Of a stretch of DNA of 64,000 nt, positions 51,606-61,034 are shown piece by piece. Within the stretch, counting starts at the first letter, position 1. The number at the start of each line of letters is the position of its first letter. Source of the stretch: Candidatus Aminicenantota bacterium (GTDB lineage: Bacteria; Acidobacteriota; Aminicenantia; Aminicenantales; Aminicenantaceae); assembly GCA_020344415.1 (NCBI GenBank), contig CP070825.1, positions 3,506,295 to 3,570,294 of the forward strand, in the 5' to 3' direction. A program made the position numbers and the translations under genes. The notes beneath the pieces were generated by a model. It was not told the DNA's origin. It searched no databases and saw nothing but the letters and a program-made list of their open reading frames with translations.

Positions 51606-51729
51606 TGTCATTGCGAGGAATGGAATGACGAAGCAATCTATACATTTTTTGTGGGGATTGCTTCACCCTTTTAGGGTTCGCAATGACATCAAATTTATCA
51701 TTTCGAGGAATGCCATGCTTTGGCAATCC
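51606..51729. repeat. TCATTGCGAG repeats, inverted pair plus one
   Basis: TGTCATTGCGAGG to AAGCAATCT (51606-51640) is followed by an inverted copy, GGATTGCTTCAC to CGCAATGACA (51656-51688), giving an ~83-bp palindromic structure. A third degraded copy is at 51699-51729 (TCATTTCGAGG to GGCAATCC). Confidence 0.7.
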
Positions 51730-52020
51730 AAAGTATTAGCTCCTTAGCAATGACGGATCCGTCCCTGAGAATATAATTTGGGACAGATTGAAACAAGAAC
51801 GCATTTTTTATAGAATCTAGCAGTATTAAAGGATATCCATAATTACCTGCTATCAGTTGGTATTAAAGTGTAAGCAACGTATCCTGGAGAGGGTCATGTT
51901 TAGGTTAACCGGATTATTCGGCAGAAGGAGTCTCAACTGAGTCAAGGTAGGTCCCCAACTCTCCTTGAAGCCCTGGTCACAGTCTTCATTGTTGCAAGTG
52001 TTATTATCCTTAGTATTCGA

Positions 52021-53340
52021 TTGCAATCCGGCCTAGTCAGTGCTTTCCTTCCTCTGACGCTTGCAGTAGGAGTCGTGGGAGTCCTCAGTTTTTATTTGCG
52101 GCAACCTTGGGAATCCTTTCTGAAAGGGATTTTTTCAGGGGTTAGCAAGATCACTATTGCTGTTTTGATCTTGTTGCTTATCGGCGCTCTAGTAGGGGTC
52201 TGGATTCAAGGCGGTATTATTCCCACACTTGTCTTTTATGGGTTGCAGGTCATTTCACCATCTTTCTTTCTTCCTACAACATTTGTAGTCTGCCTTATTA
52301 TGTCCCTTGTTACTGGGAGTTCCTTTGGAACGATCGGAACAGCAGGCGTGGCATTGATCGGAGTCCAGGCTGGACTCGGCATTGGGGCTCCTATAACTGC
52401 CGGTGCCATATTGAGCGGAGCGTACTTTGGGGACAAGATGTCTCCTTTATCGGACACCACCAATATTGCCGCCGCCATTGGTGAAGCCGATCTTTTCCGG
52501 CATATCCGTTCCATGATGTATACAACTATTCCTGCTGCGGTGGTCACTTTTTTCCTTCTTTGGATCGTGGGCGGGGCCTCAGGCCCTATTGAAGACATTC
52601 AATTGAATCAGATGCTTGATGGCCTCAACAGAGGTTGGAACATCCACATTTTTCACTTCATCCCTCTCCTGCTCATGCTGATTATGGCACTTAAAAAAGT
52701 GCCTACTTTGTTGCTGCTTTTTATAAATGTCATTTTCGGTGCGATCTGGGCAATGATCTTTCAAAGAATCTCGTTAGCTCAAGTGTTTGTGGTCGCCACA
52801 GTCGGCTTCAAATCCAAGACCGGTGTCCAGAGTGTTGACCAGGTGTTGAACCGAGGGGGTATGACTTCAATGCAGGAGGTCGTTATTTTGGTGCTGATAG
52901 CAGGAGCTTTGGGTGGAGCTCTCCATGCCACAGGAGTGCTGGAAGCGCTGGTTAAAGGGATGCTGCGATGGATCCGGAGGACAGGAACCCTTATAGCCGT
53001 TGTCCTGGTTTCCTGTTACATTTTTATCCTGTTTACAGGGAACCAGGCATTGACCCTGATTTTGGTCGGTCAAATGTTCCTGCCGGCCTTTAAGCAGCGT
53101 CGAATCGACAGCACTGTTCTCACTCGATCCTTGGAAGATTCAGCAACCCTTTCAGCTCCGCTTGTTCCATGGAGCGTTGCCGGAGGCTTTTGCAGTCAGA
53201 TGCTCGGGGTTCCTACTGTCAAATACCTTCCTTATGTCTGGTTCGCTTTTGCTGTTCCTGTGTTTTCCCTCCTGCTGGGTTACACAGGTATCGCTGTCTG
53301 GAAGGCGGCCAATGATGGTGCCGAAGAAAAGAGCAGCTGA
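52021..53340 (+). CDS. nhaC: NhaC-family Na+/H+ antiporter, 5' end disrupted
   Basis: A sodium/proton antiporter with about eleven helices, 439 residues from the first usable start. Motifs include MSLVTGSSFGTIGTAGVALI, GAILSGAYFGDKMSPLSDTT (NhaC/NhaD signature region) and ALVPWSVAGGFCSQMLGVPT style LSAPLVPWSVAGG. The homologous frame extends upstream to 51904 (SPTLLEALVTVFIVASVIIL, the first helix) but has no ATG, GTG or TTG there. An ATG at 51896 with a strong site (GGAGAGGG) is in another frame and stops after 14 codons. So the gene probably carries an indel at its start and may be inactive. Confidence 0.82.
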   Translation: MQSGLVSAFLPLTLAVGVVGVLSFYLRQPWESFLKGIFSGVSKITIAVLILLLIGALVGVWIQGGIIPTLVFYGLQVISPSFFLPTTFVVCLIMSLVTGSSFGTIGTAGVALIGVQAGLGIGAPITAGAILSGAYFGDKMSPLSDTTNIAAAIGEADLFRHIRSMMYTTIPAAVVTFFLLWIVGGASGPIEDIQLNQMLDGLNRGWNIHIFHFIPLLLMLIMALKKVPTLLLLFINVIFGAIWAMIFQRISLAQVFVVATVGFKSKTGVQSVDQVLNRGGMTSMQEVVILVLIAGALGGALHATGVLEALVKGMLRWIRRTGTLIAVVLVSCYIFILFTGNQALTLILVGQMFLPAFKQRRIDSTVLTRSLEDSATLSAPLVPWSVAGGFCSQMLGVPTVKYLPYVWFAFAVPVFSLLLGYTGIAVWKAANDGAEEKSS

Positions 53341-53475
53341 GATCCCCTTTGTCTTTAATCGACTGCCTGCAGGACTCTGCAGGTCTAGCTGCCCAATCGG
53401 TGTCGCTATGTAGCTTCATAAAGAGCTTTAAATTTTCTCTGTTTCAATTTTTTCATCGCAATCTTCACTCGTTCA

Positions 53476-55179
53476 TTATCTTACCCAATTCTTATAGGGA
53501 ATGAGCGGCAATTCTTCGGGCTTGACAAATCTGTAAAAAGGAAAGAAATTGCCTGCCTCTGGTACCAATTTGAACTTCCAGTAGCGGATGAATCCATACT
53601 GTGATTCGGGTTCGAGCAGACAGGGAATCAGGTTGGCTCCTGCTTGGGCACAGGAGATATAAAAATCGCCTTTCTTAACAATTGTCTGAAGTGTCTTCTT
53701 TTCGACATCGATTTTCTCTGGAGGAAGATAATCGTATTTTGCAGGAACAACCTCAACTGTGCCGTAAGCTTCAACTTCAAGAGACATATCCTTTGTAAAT
53801 GTTTCTATCTTGATTTCATGGAAAAGCATTGTATCTATAACATCTAGGTGTTCAGCAGGAATGATATAGCCCAAAGGACGCGGCGTGCTCACAATTGGCT
53901 CCACCTTAGGAAACCAGTTCGTGACCACTTCATCGACGATTTTGTAAGCCCTGGGATAGGGATAAGGGGCAATGTCTTCCTGCGTGAGCGGGTCTCCTGC
54001 TTTTTTGTCCACTTTCAAGATTCCTCTTATAGGAGTCTCGGTACGCTCCTGTTTTTTCAACTTCAATTCTGGCTCATCCTCATCCCTTGCGTACTGCATC
54101 CTCAAATGAACAAGGTCTTCTTCAGAATAGACTTTTGCCTTTTCCAGGAGGTTCTCGCGAAAACCGCGAACCATGGAATTGATTTTTTCTCCATGTCGAG
54201 CGATGCTTTCTGTAAAAAATCTTATTCCATAATACTGCCAGATCGTTCTCTCTTTGAGTGTCTCAATGTCATGACGGGAGGCCCCTTCTTGAATAAAAGA
54301 GAGAGTCTCATAAATACCCAAGCTGTTGCGACCATCGTTGAGATCCGTAGTGCTGTAACGCTTCATCGTCTCTGGCTTTCCCATGTCTTCAGGGCGATAC
54401 CTCACGCCTGCCGAAGAATCAACTCCCATTCGCTGGGTAATCAGGTATTCGTGGAAAGTAATCCGCCTTTTTTTGAGGTTCTCTTCCACCTCAGTTAAGA
54501 TTGTGTTTCGGGAGAATTTCTGAAGGCTATAACTGATATTGGCATTGGAAACACAGCCGATGGAAACCTGGTAAAAATCATCACCTTTTTCGTGGACATC
54601 CATAGTCACCTCTGGCATCCATTCCCTGAATACTCGATGAATAGCTTTGACTTCAGGGGCCTCGAGTTTGACATGGTCGCGGTTTAAATCCAGGTCCTGC
54701 TCATTGCGGCGCTGGTCGAACCAATTGCCATAAGGATTGGCTTGGGGGATGATCAGAAAGTTTGTTTTTTTGAGCAAAGGCTTGAGATCGCCCAAGGCCA
54801 GGTCTCTGATTAGCCAGAGAGCCGCCTCCTTGGCTGATTGTTCATTCCCGTGCTGGGTGGCGACGAGAAGGAATGTTGGTTTATTCCGGTTCAGTTTATG
54901 AGGACAATCAGCTCCCTCTTCGGTTATGATACAAAGATAGAGATCTTTTTCGCCATAATTTCTTGTCTCTTTAGTTTGTCCGATAATCTGGACTGTCATC
55001 TCGTTTGAAAGATGGTCCACTTGGCCCAGGAAATGGGTGATTTTCTCATTCTGGCTGTACTGAGTGTAGTTTGTTTTTTCAGCGGGGGTTTTGACTGTTT
55101 CGGCCAGGGCTATCGAAGAGAGAAAGAGAAGACCCAAGCCAATAAAGACTAATGTTTTATACACTTTTTTTAAACGCAT
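53476..55179 (-). CDS. exported M14 family zinc carboxypeptidase (567 aa)
   Basis: A secreted metallopeptidase with a signal peptide (TLVFIGLGLLFLSSIALAE). Zinc ligands are His110 and Glu113 in ATQHGNEQS, and the later His in TMDVHEKGDD; NPYGNWFDQRRNEQDLDLNR contains the substrate-binding NR pair; YETLSFIQEGAS holds the catalytic Glu. The C-terminal ~220 residues form an unidentified extension. GGAGG lies just upstream of the ATG. It is transcribed divergently from the other M14 gene at 55416. Confidence 0.92.
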   Translation of the reverse strand: MRLKKVYKTLVFIGLGLLFLSSIALAETVKTPAEKTNYTQYSQNEKITHFLGQVDHLSNEMTVQIIGQTKETRNYGEKDLYLCIITEEGADCPHKLNRNKPTFLLVATQHGNEQSAKEAALWLIRDLALGDLKPLLKKTNFLIIPQANPYGNWFDQRRNEQDLDLNRDHVKLEAPEVKAIHRVFREWMPEVTMDVHEKGDDFYQVSIGCVSNANISYSLQKFSRNTILTEVEENLKKRRITFHEYLITQRMGVDSSAGVRYRPEDMGKPETMKRYSTTDLNDGRNSLGIYETLSFIQEGASRHDIETLKERTIWQYYGIRFFTESIARHGEKINSMVRGFRENLLEKAKVYSEEDLVHLRMQYARDEDEPELKLKKQERTETPIRGILKVDKKAGDPLTQEDIAPYPYPRAYKIVDEVVTNWFPKVEPIVSTPRPLGYIIPAEHLDVIDTMLFHEIKIETFTKDMSLEVEAYGTVEVVPAKYDYLPPEKIDVEKKTLQTIVKKGDFYISCAQAGANLIPCLLEPESQYGFIRYWKFKLVPEAGNFFPFYRFVKPEELPLIPYKNWVR

Positions 55180-55415
55180 CTCATGCCTCCTTTTTTTGCC
55201 GATGAATTCAGAGAGGATTGTATCTCTGAACTTTCCATAATGTCAACGCTGACCCCAATGGTTTGGTAAAAATTGACAACGAAGTTAGTTTGGAATATAA
55301 GAAAAAAACCATGCATAAAATGTCAGTGCGACTCAGATTCTCGTCATTAATGAGGAGAGAAAATCCCTGAATAATAATTACATTGCTTGGAATTGATGAT
55401 TGAAAGGAGGAAGAA

Positions 55416-57950
55416 GTGAAACGAGCGAAAGTTTTCCTAGGTGTATTCGTTATTCTGTTTTTCAGTCAAGCTGTCCTTGCCAAAGTTCAAAAACCTGAGG
55501 ATTTTTTAGGATTTAAGATTGGAACTGACCGGAAAGTGGCGGATATGCATCAAATTCTTGAGTACTTTGAGAGGCTGAATAGGGCAAGTGAAAGGGTAAA
55601 AGTCACTGAAGTAGGCAAAACCACCATGGGAAACCCTTTTATTGTGGCCATCATCACATCTGCTCAAAATCATAAAAATCTTGAAAGATACCGCCAATAT
55701 CAACAGAGGCTTGCCGACCCTCGAAAAATCACTGAAAAAGAGGCAATGAATATCATTTCAGATGGCAAAGCAGTGGTGATGATCAATTGCTCCATCCATG
55801 CCACAGAAATAGGTGCAGCGCAGATGTCAATGGAGCTTGCTTATGACCTAGCGACATCAAATGACAACAAGATGAGAGAAATTCTTGATAATGTCATCTT
55901 GCTTCTTGTGCCGATGCACAATCCTGACGGAATCCAGATGGTTGTGGATTGGTATAAAAAGAATCTCGGGACCAAATACGAAGGGTCACGGATGCCCTGG
56001 CTTTATCATAAATATGTAGGCCATGATAATAACAGAGACTGGTACATGTTCACTCAGGTCGAATCTCAGCTTACGATCAAGGTGCATAACGCCTGGCATC
56101 CCCAGGTCATTCTTGATATGCATCAGACGGGAAGCAGAGGCGCAAGGATATTTGTACCGCCTTATGTTGACCCTTATGAACCCAACATTGATCCTATACT
56201 CCGCCAGCAGGTAGCAATGATGGGCACGTTTATGGCATCGGAATTGACTGCTGAAGGGAAAGCTGGTGTTATCCATAGTCAAAGATATGATGCCTGGACT
56301 CCTGCCCGTGCTTACCATCATTATCATGGGGGAATCAGGGTTTTAACAGAAGTAGCCAGTATAAGGCTGGCTACTCCGATCACAGTCAAGTTCGAAGAAC
56401 TGTCGGATTCACTGAAAGAGCCATCTGTCAGAATGCCCTTGCCCTGGAAAGGAGGGAAATGGAGTCTAAAAGACATCGTAGACTATGACTATTCCGCAGC
56501 CAAGGCAGTATTGACCAATGCCGCAAGGCTCAGGGAGAACTGGCTTCGAAATTTTTATAGAATCCATAAGAAAGCTGTTTTCCGTACCGGGCCTCCTTTT
56601 GCCTACATTATTCCGGCCGAACAAAGGGACCTCTCAACGACCGTAAAAATGATGAATGTTTTACAGATGGGTGGAGTGGAGATTCACAGGGCCCAGGGTT
56701 CCTTTATGGCGAATGGCTGCCAATACCCTGAAGGAACATATATAGTCTATTTAGCTCAGCCTTATGGAGGATTTGCAAAAGCGCTGCTCGAGAGGCAGGT
56801 ATACCCTGAGATCAGGGAATATCCAGGTGCTCCGCTGAAAACGCCTTATGATGTAGTTGCGCACACACTTCCTCTTCTCATGGGGGTTGAGGCTGTTCGA
56901 GTTGAGAAGCCGTTCAAGGTGAAGACAGTAAAGTTGGACAAAATTCAGCGACCAAAGGGAAAAGTAGATGCGGTGAGCAATCCTTTTGGCTACGTCTGGG
57001 GACATGCTGCGAATGATGACATCGTTGCGTTAAATAGACTAGTGAAGAAAGGAAACAAAGTATTTTGGGCTTCCGAAAGTTTCCAGAAAAACGGGAAGAC
57101 ATACCCTGCCGGAACGATGATCATCCGGAACAAAGATGGTCTAGTTGAAGATTTAAAAGCTATGGCGAAAGACCTGTATGTTCATTTTGAAGCGTTAGAA
57201 ACGAAGCCGGAAATAAAAGCCTATGAATTAAAGCCTGTTAAACTCGGTCTTTATAAAAGCTGGACGGCATCTATGGATGAGGGCTGGACCAGATGGGTGC
57301 TTGAGCAGTTTGAGTTCCCGTATAAAAGCGTTTTCGACAAAGATATAAGAATGGGAAATCTCAATCAGGATTTCGATGTCATCATTTTTCCCGATTTAGG
57401 GGAAAGAGCTATAATAAATGGAATCCCAGAGAGAGCTACTCCTCCCGAATATTCTGGCGGAATAGGCGAGGTCGGAGCGAAGCATATAAGGGAGTTTGTC
57501 CAGGAAGGAGGCGCATTGATCACCCTGAACTCAGCAGCAGTATTTCCGATGAAGCAGTTTTATCTAACCGTTGAGAATAATGTGGAGGGAATTGACAGGA
57601 AAAGCTTCTTTATTCCAGGCTCCATCCTTAAGGTTTTGATCGACACTACACATCCGATTGCCTATGGTTTTAAAAGAGATGGAGCTGTATTTTTCCGTAG
57701 AAGCCCGGTTTTTGCTGGGGGAGAGGGGAAGGCTGTAGTTAGATACACGGTTCATAATCCCCTGTTAAGCGGCTGGATTAATGGAGAAAAATATCTGCAT
57801 AACAAAGGTGCTCTCATCGATGTTCCTCTTGGAAAAGGGAAAATCATTCTCATAGGATTTCCTGTGCAGTACAGGGGTCAGACACACGGTACTTTTAAGT
57901 TTCTTTTTAATTCAATCTATTACGGTGGAGCGACCCTCAACGAGCTGTGA
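55416..57950 (+). CDS. exported M14 family zinc carboxypeptidase (844 aa)
   Basis: A larger secreted M14 peptidase with signal peptide (RAKVFLGVFVILFFSQAVLA). Zinc ligands are His128 and Glu131 in CSIHATEIGA and the His in LDMHQTGSRG; substrate residues are in PMHNPDG and GHDNNRDWYM; the catalytic Glu is in RVLTEVAS. After residue 370 comes a long C-terminal region with repeated beta segments (IRNKDGLVEDLKAMAK, GGALITLNSAAVFPMKQFYL) that resembles a glutamine-amidotransferase-like or beta-sandwich module. A GGAGGAAG ribosome site precedes the ATG. Predicted periplasmic peptide trimming. Confidence 0.93.
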   Translation: MKRAKVFLGVFVILFFSQAVLAKVQKPEDFLGFKIGTDRKVADMHQILEYFERLNRASERVKVTEVGKTTMGNPFIVAIITSAQNHKNLERYRQYQQRLADPRKITEKEAMNIISDGKAVVMINCSIHATEIGAAQMSMELAYDLATSNDNKMREILDNVILLLVPMHNPDGIQMVVDWYKKNLGTKYEGSRMPWLYHKYVGHDNNRDWYMFTQVESQLTIKVHNAWHPQVILDMHQTGSRGARIFVPPYVDPYEPNIDPILRQQVAMMGTFMASELTAEGKAGVIHSQRYDAWTPARAYHHYHGGIRVLTEVASIRLATPITVKFEELSDSLKEPSVRMPLPWKGGKWSLKDIVDYDYSAAKAVLTNAARLRENWLRNFYRIHKKAVFRTGPPFAYIIPAEQRDLSTTVKMMNVLQMGGVEIHRAQGSFMANGCQYPEGTYIVYLAQPYGGFAKALLERQVYPEIREYPGAPLKTPYDVVAHTLPLLMGVEAVRVEKPFKVKTVKLDKIQRPKGKVDAVSNPFGYVWGHAANDDIVALNRLVKKGNKVFWASESFQKNGKTYPAGTMIIRNKDGLVEDLKAMAKDLYVHFEALETKPEIKAYELKPVKLGLYKSWTASMDEGWTRWVLEQFEFPYKSVFDKDIRMGNLNQDFDVIIFPDLGERAIINGIPERATPPEYSGGIGEVGAKHIREFVQEGGALITLNSAAVFPMKQFYLTVENNVEGIDRKSFFIPGSILKVLIDTTHPIAYGFKRDGAVFFRRSPVFAGGEGKAVVRYTVHNPLLSGWINGEKYLHNKGALIDVPLGKGKIILIGFPVQYRGQTHGTFKFLFNSIYYGGATLNEL

Positions 57951-57968
57951 TTGACTCAAGGTCTGTTT

Positions 57969-58102
57969 TGTCATTGCGAAAGAAATGTAGGGGTTTGATT
58001 CATCAAACCCACTATGTCATTGCGAGTGAAACGTGGCAATCTCAACCCGCAGATGTAGAGACTTGATTCATTGTAGGGGTTTGATTCATCAAACCCACCT
58101 GT
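57969..58102 (+). repeat. composite repeat upstream of GT9 gene
   Basis: Palindrome (TTTGATTCATCAAA), then TGTCATTGCGAGTGAAACGT to CTCAACCCG, then one and a half further palindrome copies ending in CCACCTG. The 35-nt central unit is repeated identically, in the same orientation, at 59239-59273. Confidence 0.85.
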
Positions 58103-58173
58103 CGAATAAGGTAAAAGGAAAATACATTGAGAGCGCCATTGAAGCAACCTCATAAAGAAAGGTCTGGGAATCA

Positions 58174-59118
58174 ATGAGATCAGTTGTTTTTTTACAGAAA
58201 CGGGATTTTTTTGGCAATCGGCTCATCCACCTGCCTCTTCTCTACGAGCTCAAGCATGCTTTTACCGAAAACGAGCTCGTTGTTTTCTCACCTTTTGAAT
58301 CGAGTTATTTTTTTAAGGATATTGGGCTTGCTGATGAAGTGAATGTCTATTCTTATGGATTTCTGCGAATGCTGCGCTGGCTTCGAAGTTTGAAACCAGA
58401 CCTGATTATTTCCCTGCGACCGAGGTCTTCATGGCTAAATCTCGCGATCGGTTTGAGCGGTGCCAAGGAACGCCTGGGTTTCAAAACAGCAATAAGCCGT
58501 GTGTTGTTCTCTGGAACCGTGAAACGCAATACATCTGTTTATAGGCCACTGGATTTTCTTAAGCTTTTAGAACCGATCGGCATATACGCCTCTCCCGAAA
58601 AATTCTTCCGAGAAAAAGTGAAGAAAGGGATAATCAAGTTGCAGCAGAATCGCGAATGCTTCTGTTTGATGCCAGGTGGTGGTACAGGTGAGTTCAAGCG
58701 CTGGGGCATAGGGAACTTCCTTGGCTTTTGTCAGCGAATAAAGGAAAATCAAAGAAACGCCACATTCACCTTTATCCTCGGAGAAGCAGAAAAGGATTAT
58801 ATAGAACAAATTCAGTCATCATCGGTCGCCAAGGACTCATTGATTCTATTCAATGAAAGCGTTCCTAGCATCGCTCAGGTTGTAGCTGCATGCAAGGTCA
58901 CAATCGCGAACGATTGTGGACCATCGCACATAGCGCAGATGATGAAAGTGCCTTATGTGGGGATTTTCAGCAATCATGACGGAAATGCCCACGAACGAAT
59001 TGCGGAGTGGTTTTTCGAACACGAAAAAGCAGTGGCAGTTACCTCTGAGCCCTTAAAGGACATGAAGTCGATTCCTGTTGAGCAAATAGAGAAAGCAGTA
59101 AGTCAGGTTTTGTCTTAG
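58174..59118 (+). CDS. GT9 family glycosyltransferase (heptosyltransferase-like)
   Basis: A 314-residue inverting GT-B enzyme of family 9, to which LPS heptosyltransferases belong. The N-terminus MRSVVFLQKRDFFGNRLIHL, PDLIISLRPRSSWLNLAIGL, the donor motif LMPGGGTGEFKRWG and ANDCGPSHIAQMMKVPYVGI are family landmarks. Likely adds a sugar to LPS core or a similar glycolipid at the inner membrane. It is a single gene flanked on both sides by the same composite repeat in direct orientation. Confidence 0.92.
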   Translation: MRSVVFLQKRDFFGNRLIHLPLLYELKHAFTENELVVFSPFESSYFFKDIGLADEVNVYSYGFLRMLRWLRSLKPDLIISLRPRSSWLNLAIGLSGAKERLGFKTAISRVLFSGTVKRNTSVYRPLDFLKLLEPIGIYASPEKFFREKVKKGIIKLQQNRECFCLMPGGGTGEFKRWGIGNFLGFCQRIKENQRNATFTFILGEAEKDYIEQIQSSSVAKDSLILFNESVPSIAQVVAACKVTIANDCGPSHIAQMMKVPYVGIFSNHDGNAHERIAEWFFEHEKAVAVTSEPLKDMKSIPVEQIEKAVSQVLS

Positions 59119-59209
59119 GAACGACGGATTAGACGAATATTAAAAAAATACCCGGATTCTGGATATCCCTTAAATTTGAGAGCTAGTGAGTTATTGGAGC
59201 TCATTTTTT

Positions 59210-59306
59210 CGTAGGGGCTTGATTCATCAAGCCCACCATGTCATTGCGAGTGAAACGTGGCAATCTCAACCCGTATATGTAGGGAGTTGATGAATCAAGC
59301 CCACCG
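59210..59306 (+). repeat. composite repeat downstream of GT9 gene
   Basis: CGTAGGGGCTTGATTCATCA-type palindrome, the 35-nt TGTCATTGCGAGTGAAACGT to CTCAACCCG unit, then a second palindrome with GTTGATGAATCAAGC. The order and orientation are as in the copy at 57969-58102. Confidence 0.85.
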
Positions 59307-59308
59307 GC

Positions 59309-60805
59309 TTATTTCACTCTTGCCAGAAGCTGGCTGATTTTTTGGGCAACTGGACTTGCTCCTCGGTCATAGTTGGAAAGCACAGCCACGATATATCCTG
59401 TGTCCACAAATACATCCAGATTACCGTTAATGCCAGGAAAGCCTCCACCATGACCGACAACCTTTCCGCTCGGTCCCTCAGCAACCTTGAAACCATAACC
59501 GTAATCGGCACTAACGTAGTCCTTCCAAAGAATCTTGAGAGAATCGACTGAAACGAGCTTTCCAGTCAGGAGAGCCCGAGCGAATTTGTGAAGATCACCG
59601 ACGGTGGAGAAACCGCCACCAGCAGGTCCGCCTTTGATGACGTGTTTGAAGAGATTGTTTTGCCAGGCGTATTCACTTTTCAGATCAGGGCTATAACCGA
59701 TAGCGAGGTTTTCAACCGGATAGTCCATTTCATAACTATCAGAATTCTTCATCCCGGCGGCTTCATAAATGTTTTTTCGAATGTAATCAAAATAGCTGCC
59801 ACCAGTAACGCTTTCAATCACCACTCCCAAGAGAAGCATACCAGTGTTGCTGTACCTAAAGCGCTTTCCGGGCTCGAATGTCGGCTTATCTCCTTCCACC
59901 AACGGCTTGAAATCATCTACGTTCCGGAAACGCGCTCGCGCTCCGTCCATGTAAGTCTTGTTGAAATAACTGCCCAGGCCAGAAGTATGTGTCAGTAAAT
60001 GGTGTATCGTGATTTTTGATGTAATCTCTTTGGGAAGCCAGGATTCGTCCACATATTTACTGATTGGGTCCTCGTAGGAGAGCACGCCCTTCTCAGCGAG
60101 CTGAACGATTGAAGTGGCTGTAAACATTTTGTTCATCGAACCAAGGTTGAATTTTGTATCGATATTGTTCGGCACATGGAAGCGTTTGCTGGCCTCACCG
60201 CAGGCTTGAGTCAAAAGAACTTCATCGCCCTTTGCAATGAGCACAGACCCGGAGAATACGTCGCGCTCGCATATCTGGCGGATCATATCTTTTGTCATCT
60301 GAATAAATTGTTTTTCAGAGATCTCAGGTTCACTCACATTTGAAGGAGTGTGTGCATCATTGAATTGAAACCGTGCAATGAGAAGGTTCTCGGATTTATC
60401 GAACCTTATAACAAAAGCCCGCCAGCTTTCGAAATTGCGGTCTTTGAGAATGACAACAGTCTCGCTCTTACGTTCCGGGACATATGTGCGAATGCTGTGA
60501 AAGTCAGCTCCTCCCCATTGGCGGTGAATATTGAGAAATACGTTAATATGCTCATCCATAGGGGCAAATTTGCGGAATTTTTCTGTACATTCCTCTTCCA
60601 TAAAGCGGCGAATTCGAGCAGGGTCTTTTGAATTTAAAGTGTTGATGAGGGACTGGATTCTTTCCCCCCTTTTTCCTCCGGGCATGACAGACTCATCATG
60701 GTAGGTTTGCTCACCTAGACTCTGGGCATGGGAGGTTTGAAAAATAAATGCAAATAAAATTAAGATGACAAATAAATTGGGAATGATCAGGTTTTTGCGT
60801 ATCAT
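59309..60805 (-). CDS. exported class C-type serine hydrolase
   Basis: A 498-residue beta-lactamase/DD-peptidase-fold protein with a signal peptide (NLFVILILFAFIFQTSHAQ). The catalytic motif is SxxK in LGSMNKMFTA (Ser223, Lys226), YxN in RYSNTGMLLLG, and HGG in VGHGGGFPGI in place of KTG, the class C-like esterase pattern. Residues 45-150 form an N-terminal NTF2-like or DUF3887-like module (NTLNSKDPARIRRFMEEECT) followed by the hydrolase. Substrate unknown: peptides, esters or D-amino-acid compounds. GGAGG precedes the ATG. The downstream end touches a composite repeat. Confidence 0.92.
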   Translation of the reverse strand: MIRKNLIIPNLFVILILFAFIFQTSHAQSLGEQTYHDESVMPGGKRGERIQSLINTLNSKDPARIRRFMEEECTEKFRKFAPMDEHINVFLNIHRQWGGADFHSIRTYVPERKSETVVILKDRNFESWRAFVIRFDKSENLLIARFQFNDAHTPSNVSEPEISEKQFIQMTKDMIRQICERDVFSGSVLIAKGDEVLLTQACGEASKRFHVPNNIDTKFNLGSMNKMFTATSIVQLAEKGVLSYEDPISKYVDESWLPKEITSKITIHHLLTHTSGLGSYFNKTYMDGARARFRNVDDFKPLVEGDKPTFEPGKRFRYSNTGMLLLGVVIESVTGGSYFDYIRKNIYEAAGMKNSDSYEMDYPVENLAIGYSPDLKSEYAWQNNLFKHVIKGGPAGGGFSTVGDLHKFARALLTGKLVSVDSLKILWKDYVSADYGYGFKVAEGPSGKVVGHGGGFPGINGNLDVFVDTGYIVAVLSNYDRGASPVAQKISQLLARVK

Positions 60806-61034
60806 TGCGATGTCCTCCTTTTTATTCTCAATAAAATTAGATAAAAGGTTTTTTATGTGAATTTGTGTAAATAAGCATTAATATATACTACTATTAATAC
60901 GACTTATTATTAGGAATCGTTTCGAATATGCAAGAGAAATTACAAATTCCGCTTTTGCGGTTAATGCAGTGAACTCATAGAATTGCTTGAATTTTCTTTA
61001 AATACTGATAATATACCCTGCACAGGAGGGCTAG

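Noticed and set aside
53848..54498. 216-residue plus-strand frame
   Set aside because: Antisense to the M14 peptidase gene, which has all catalytic motifs; composition is that of a shadow frame.
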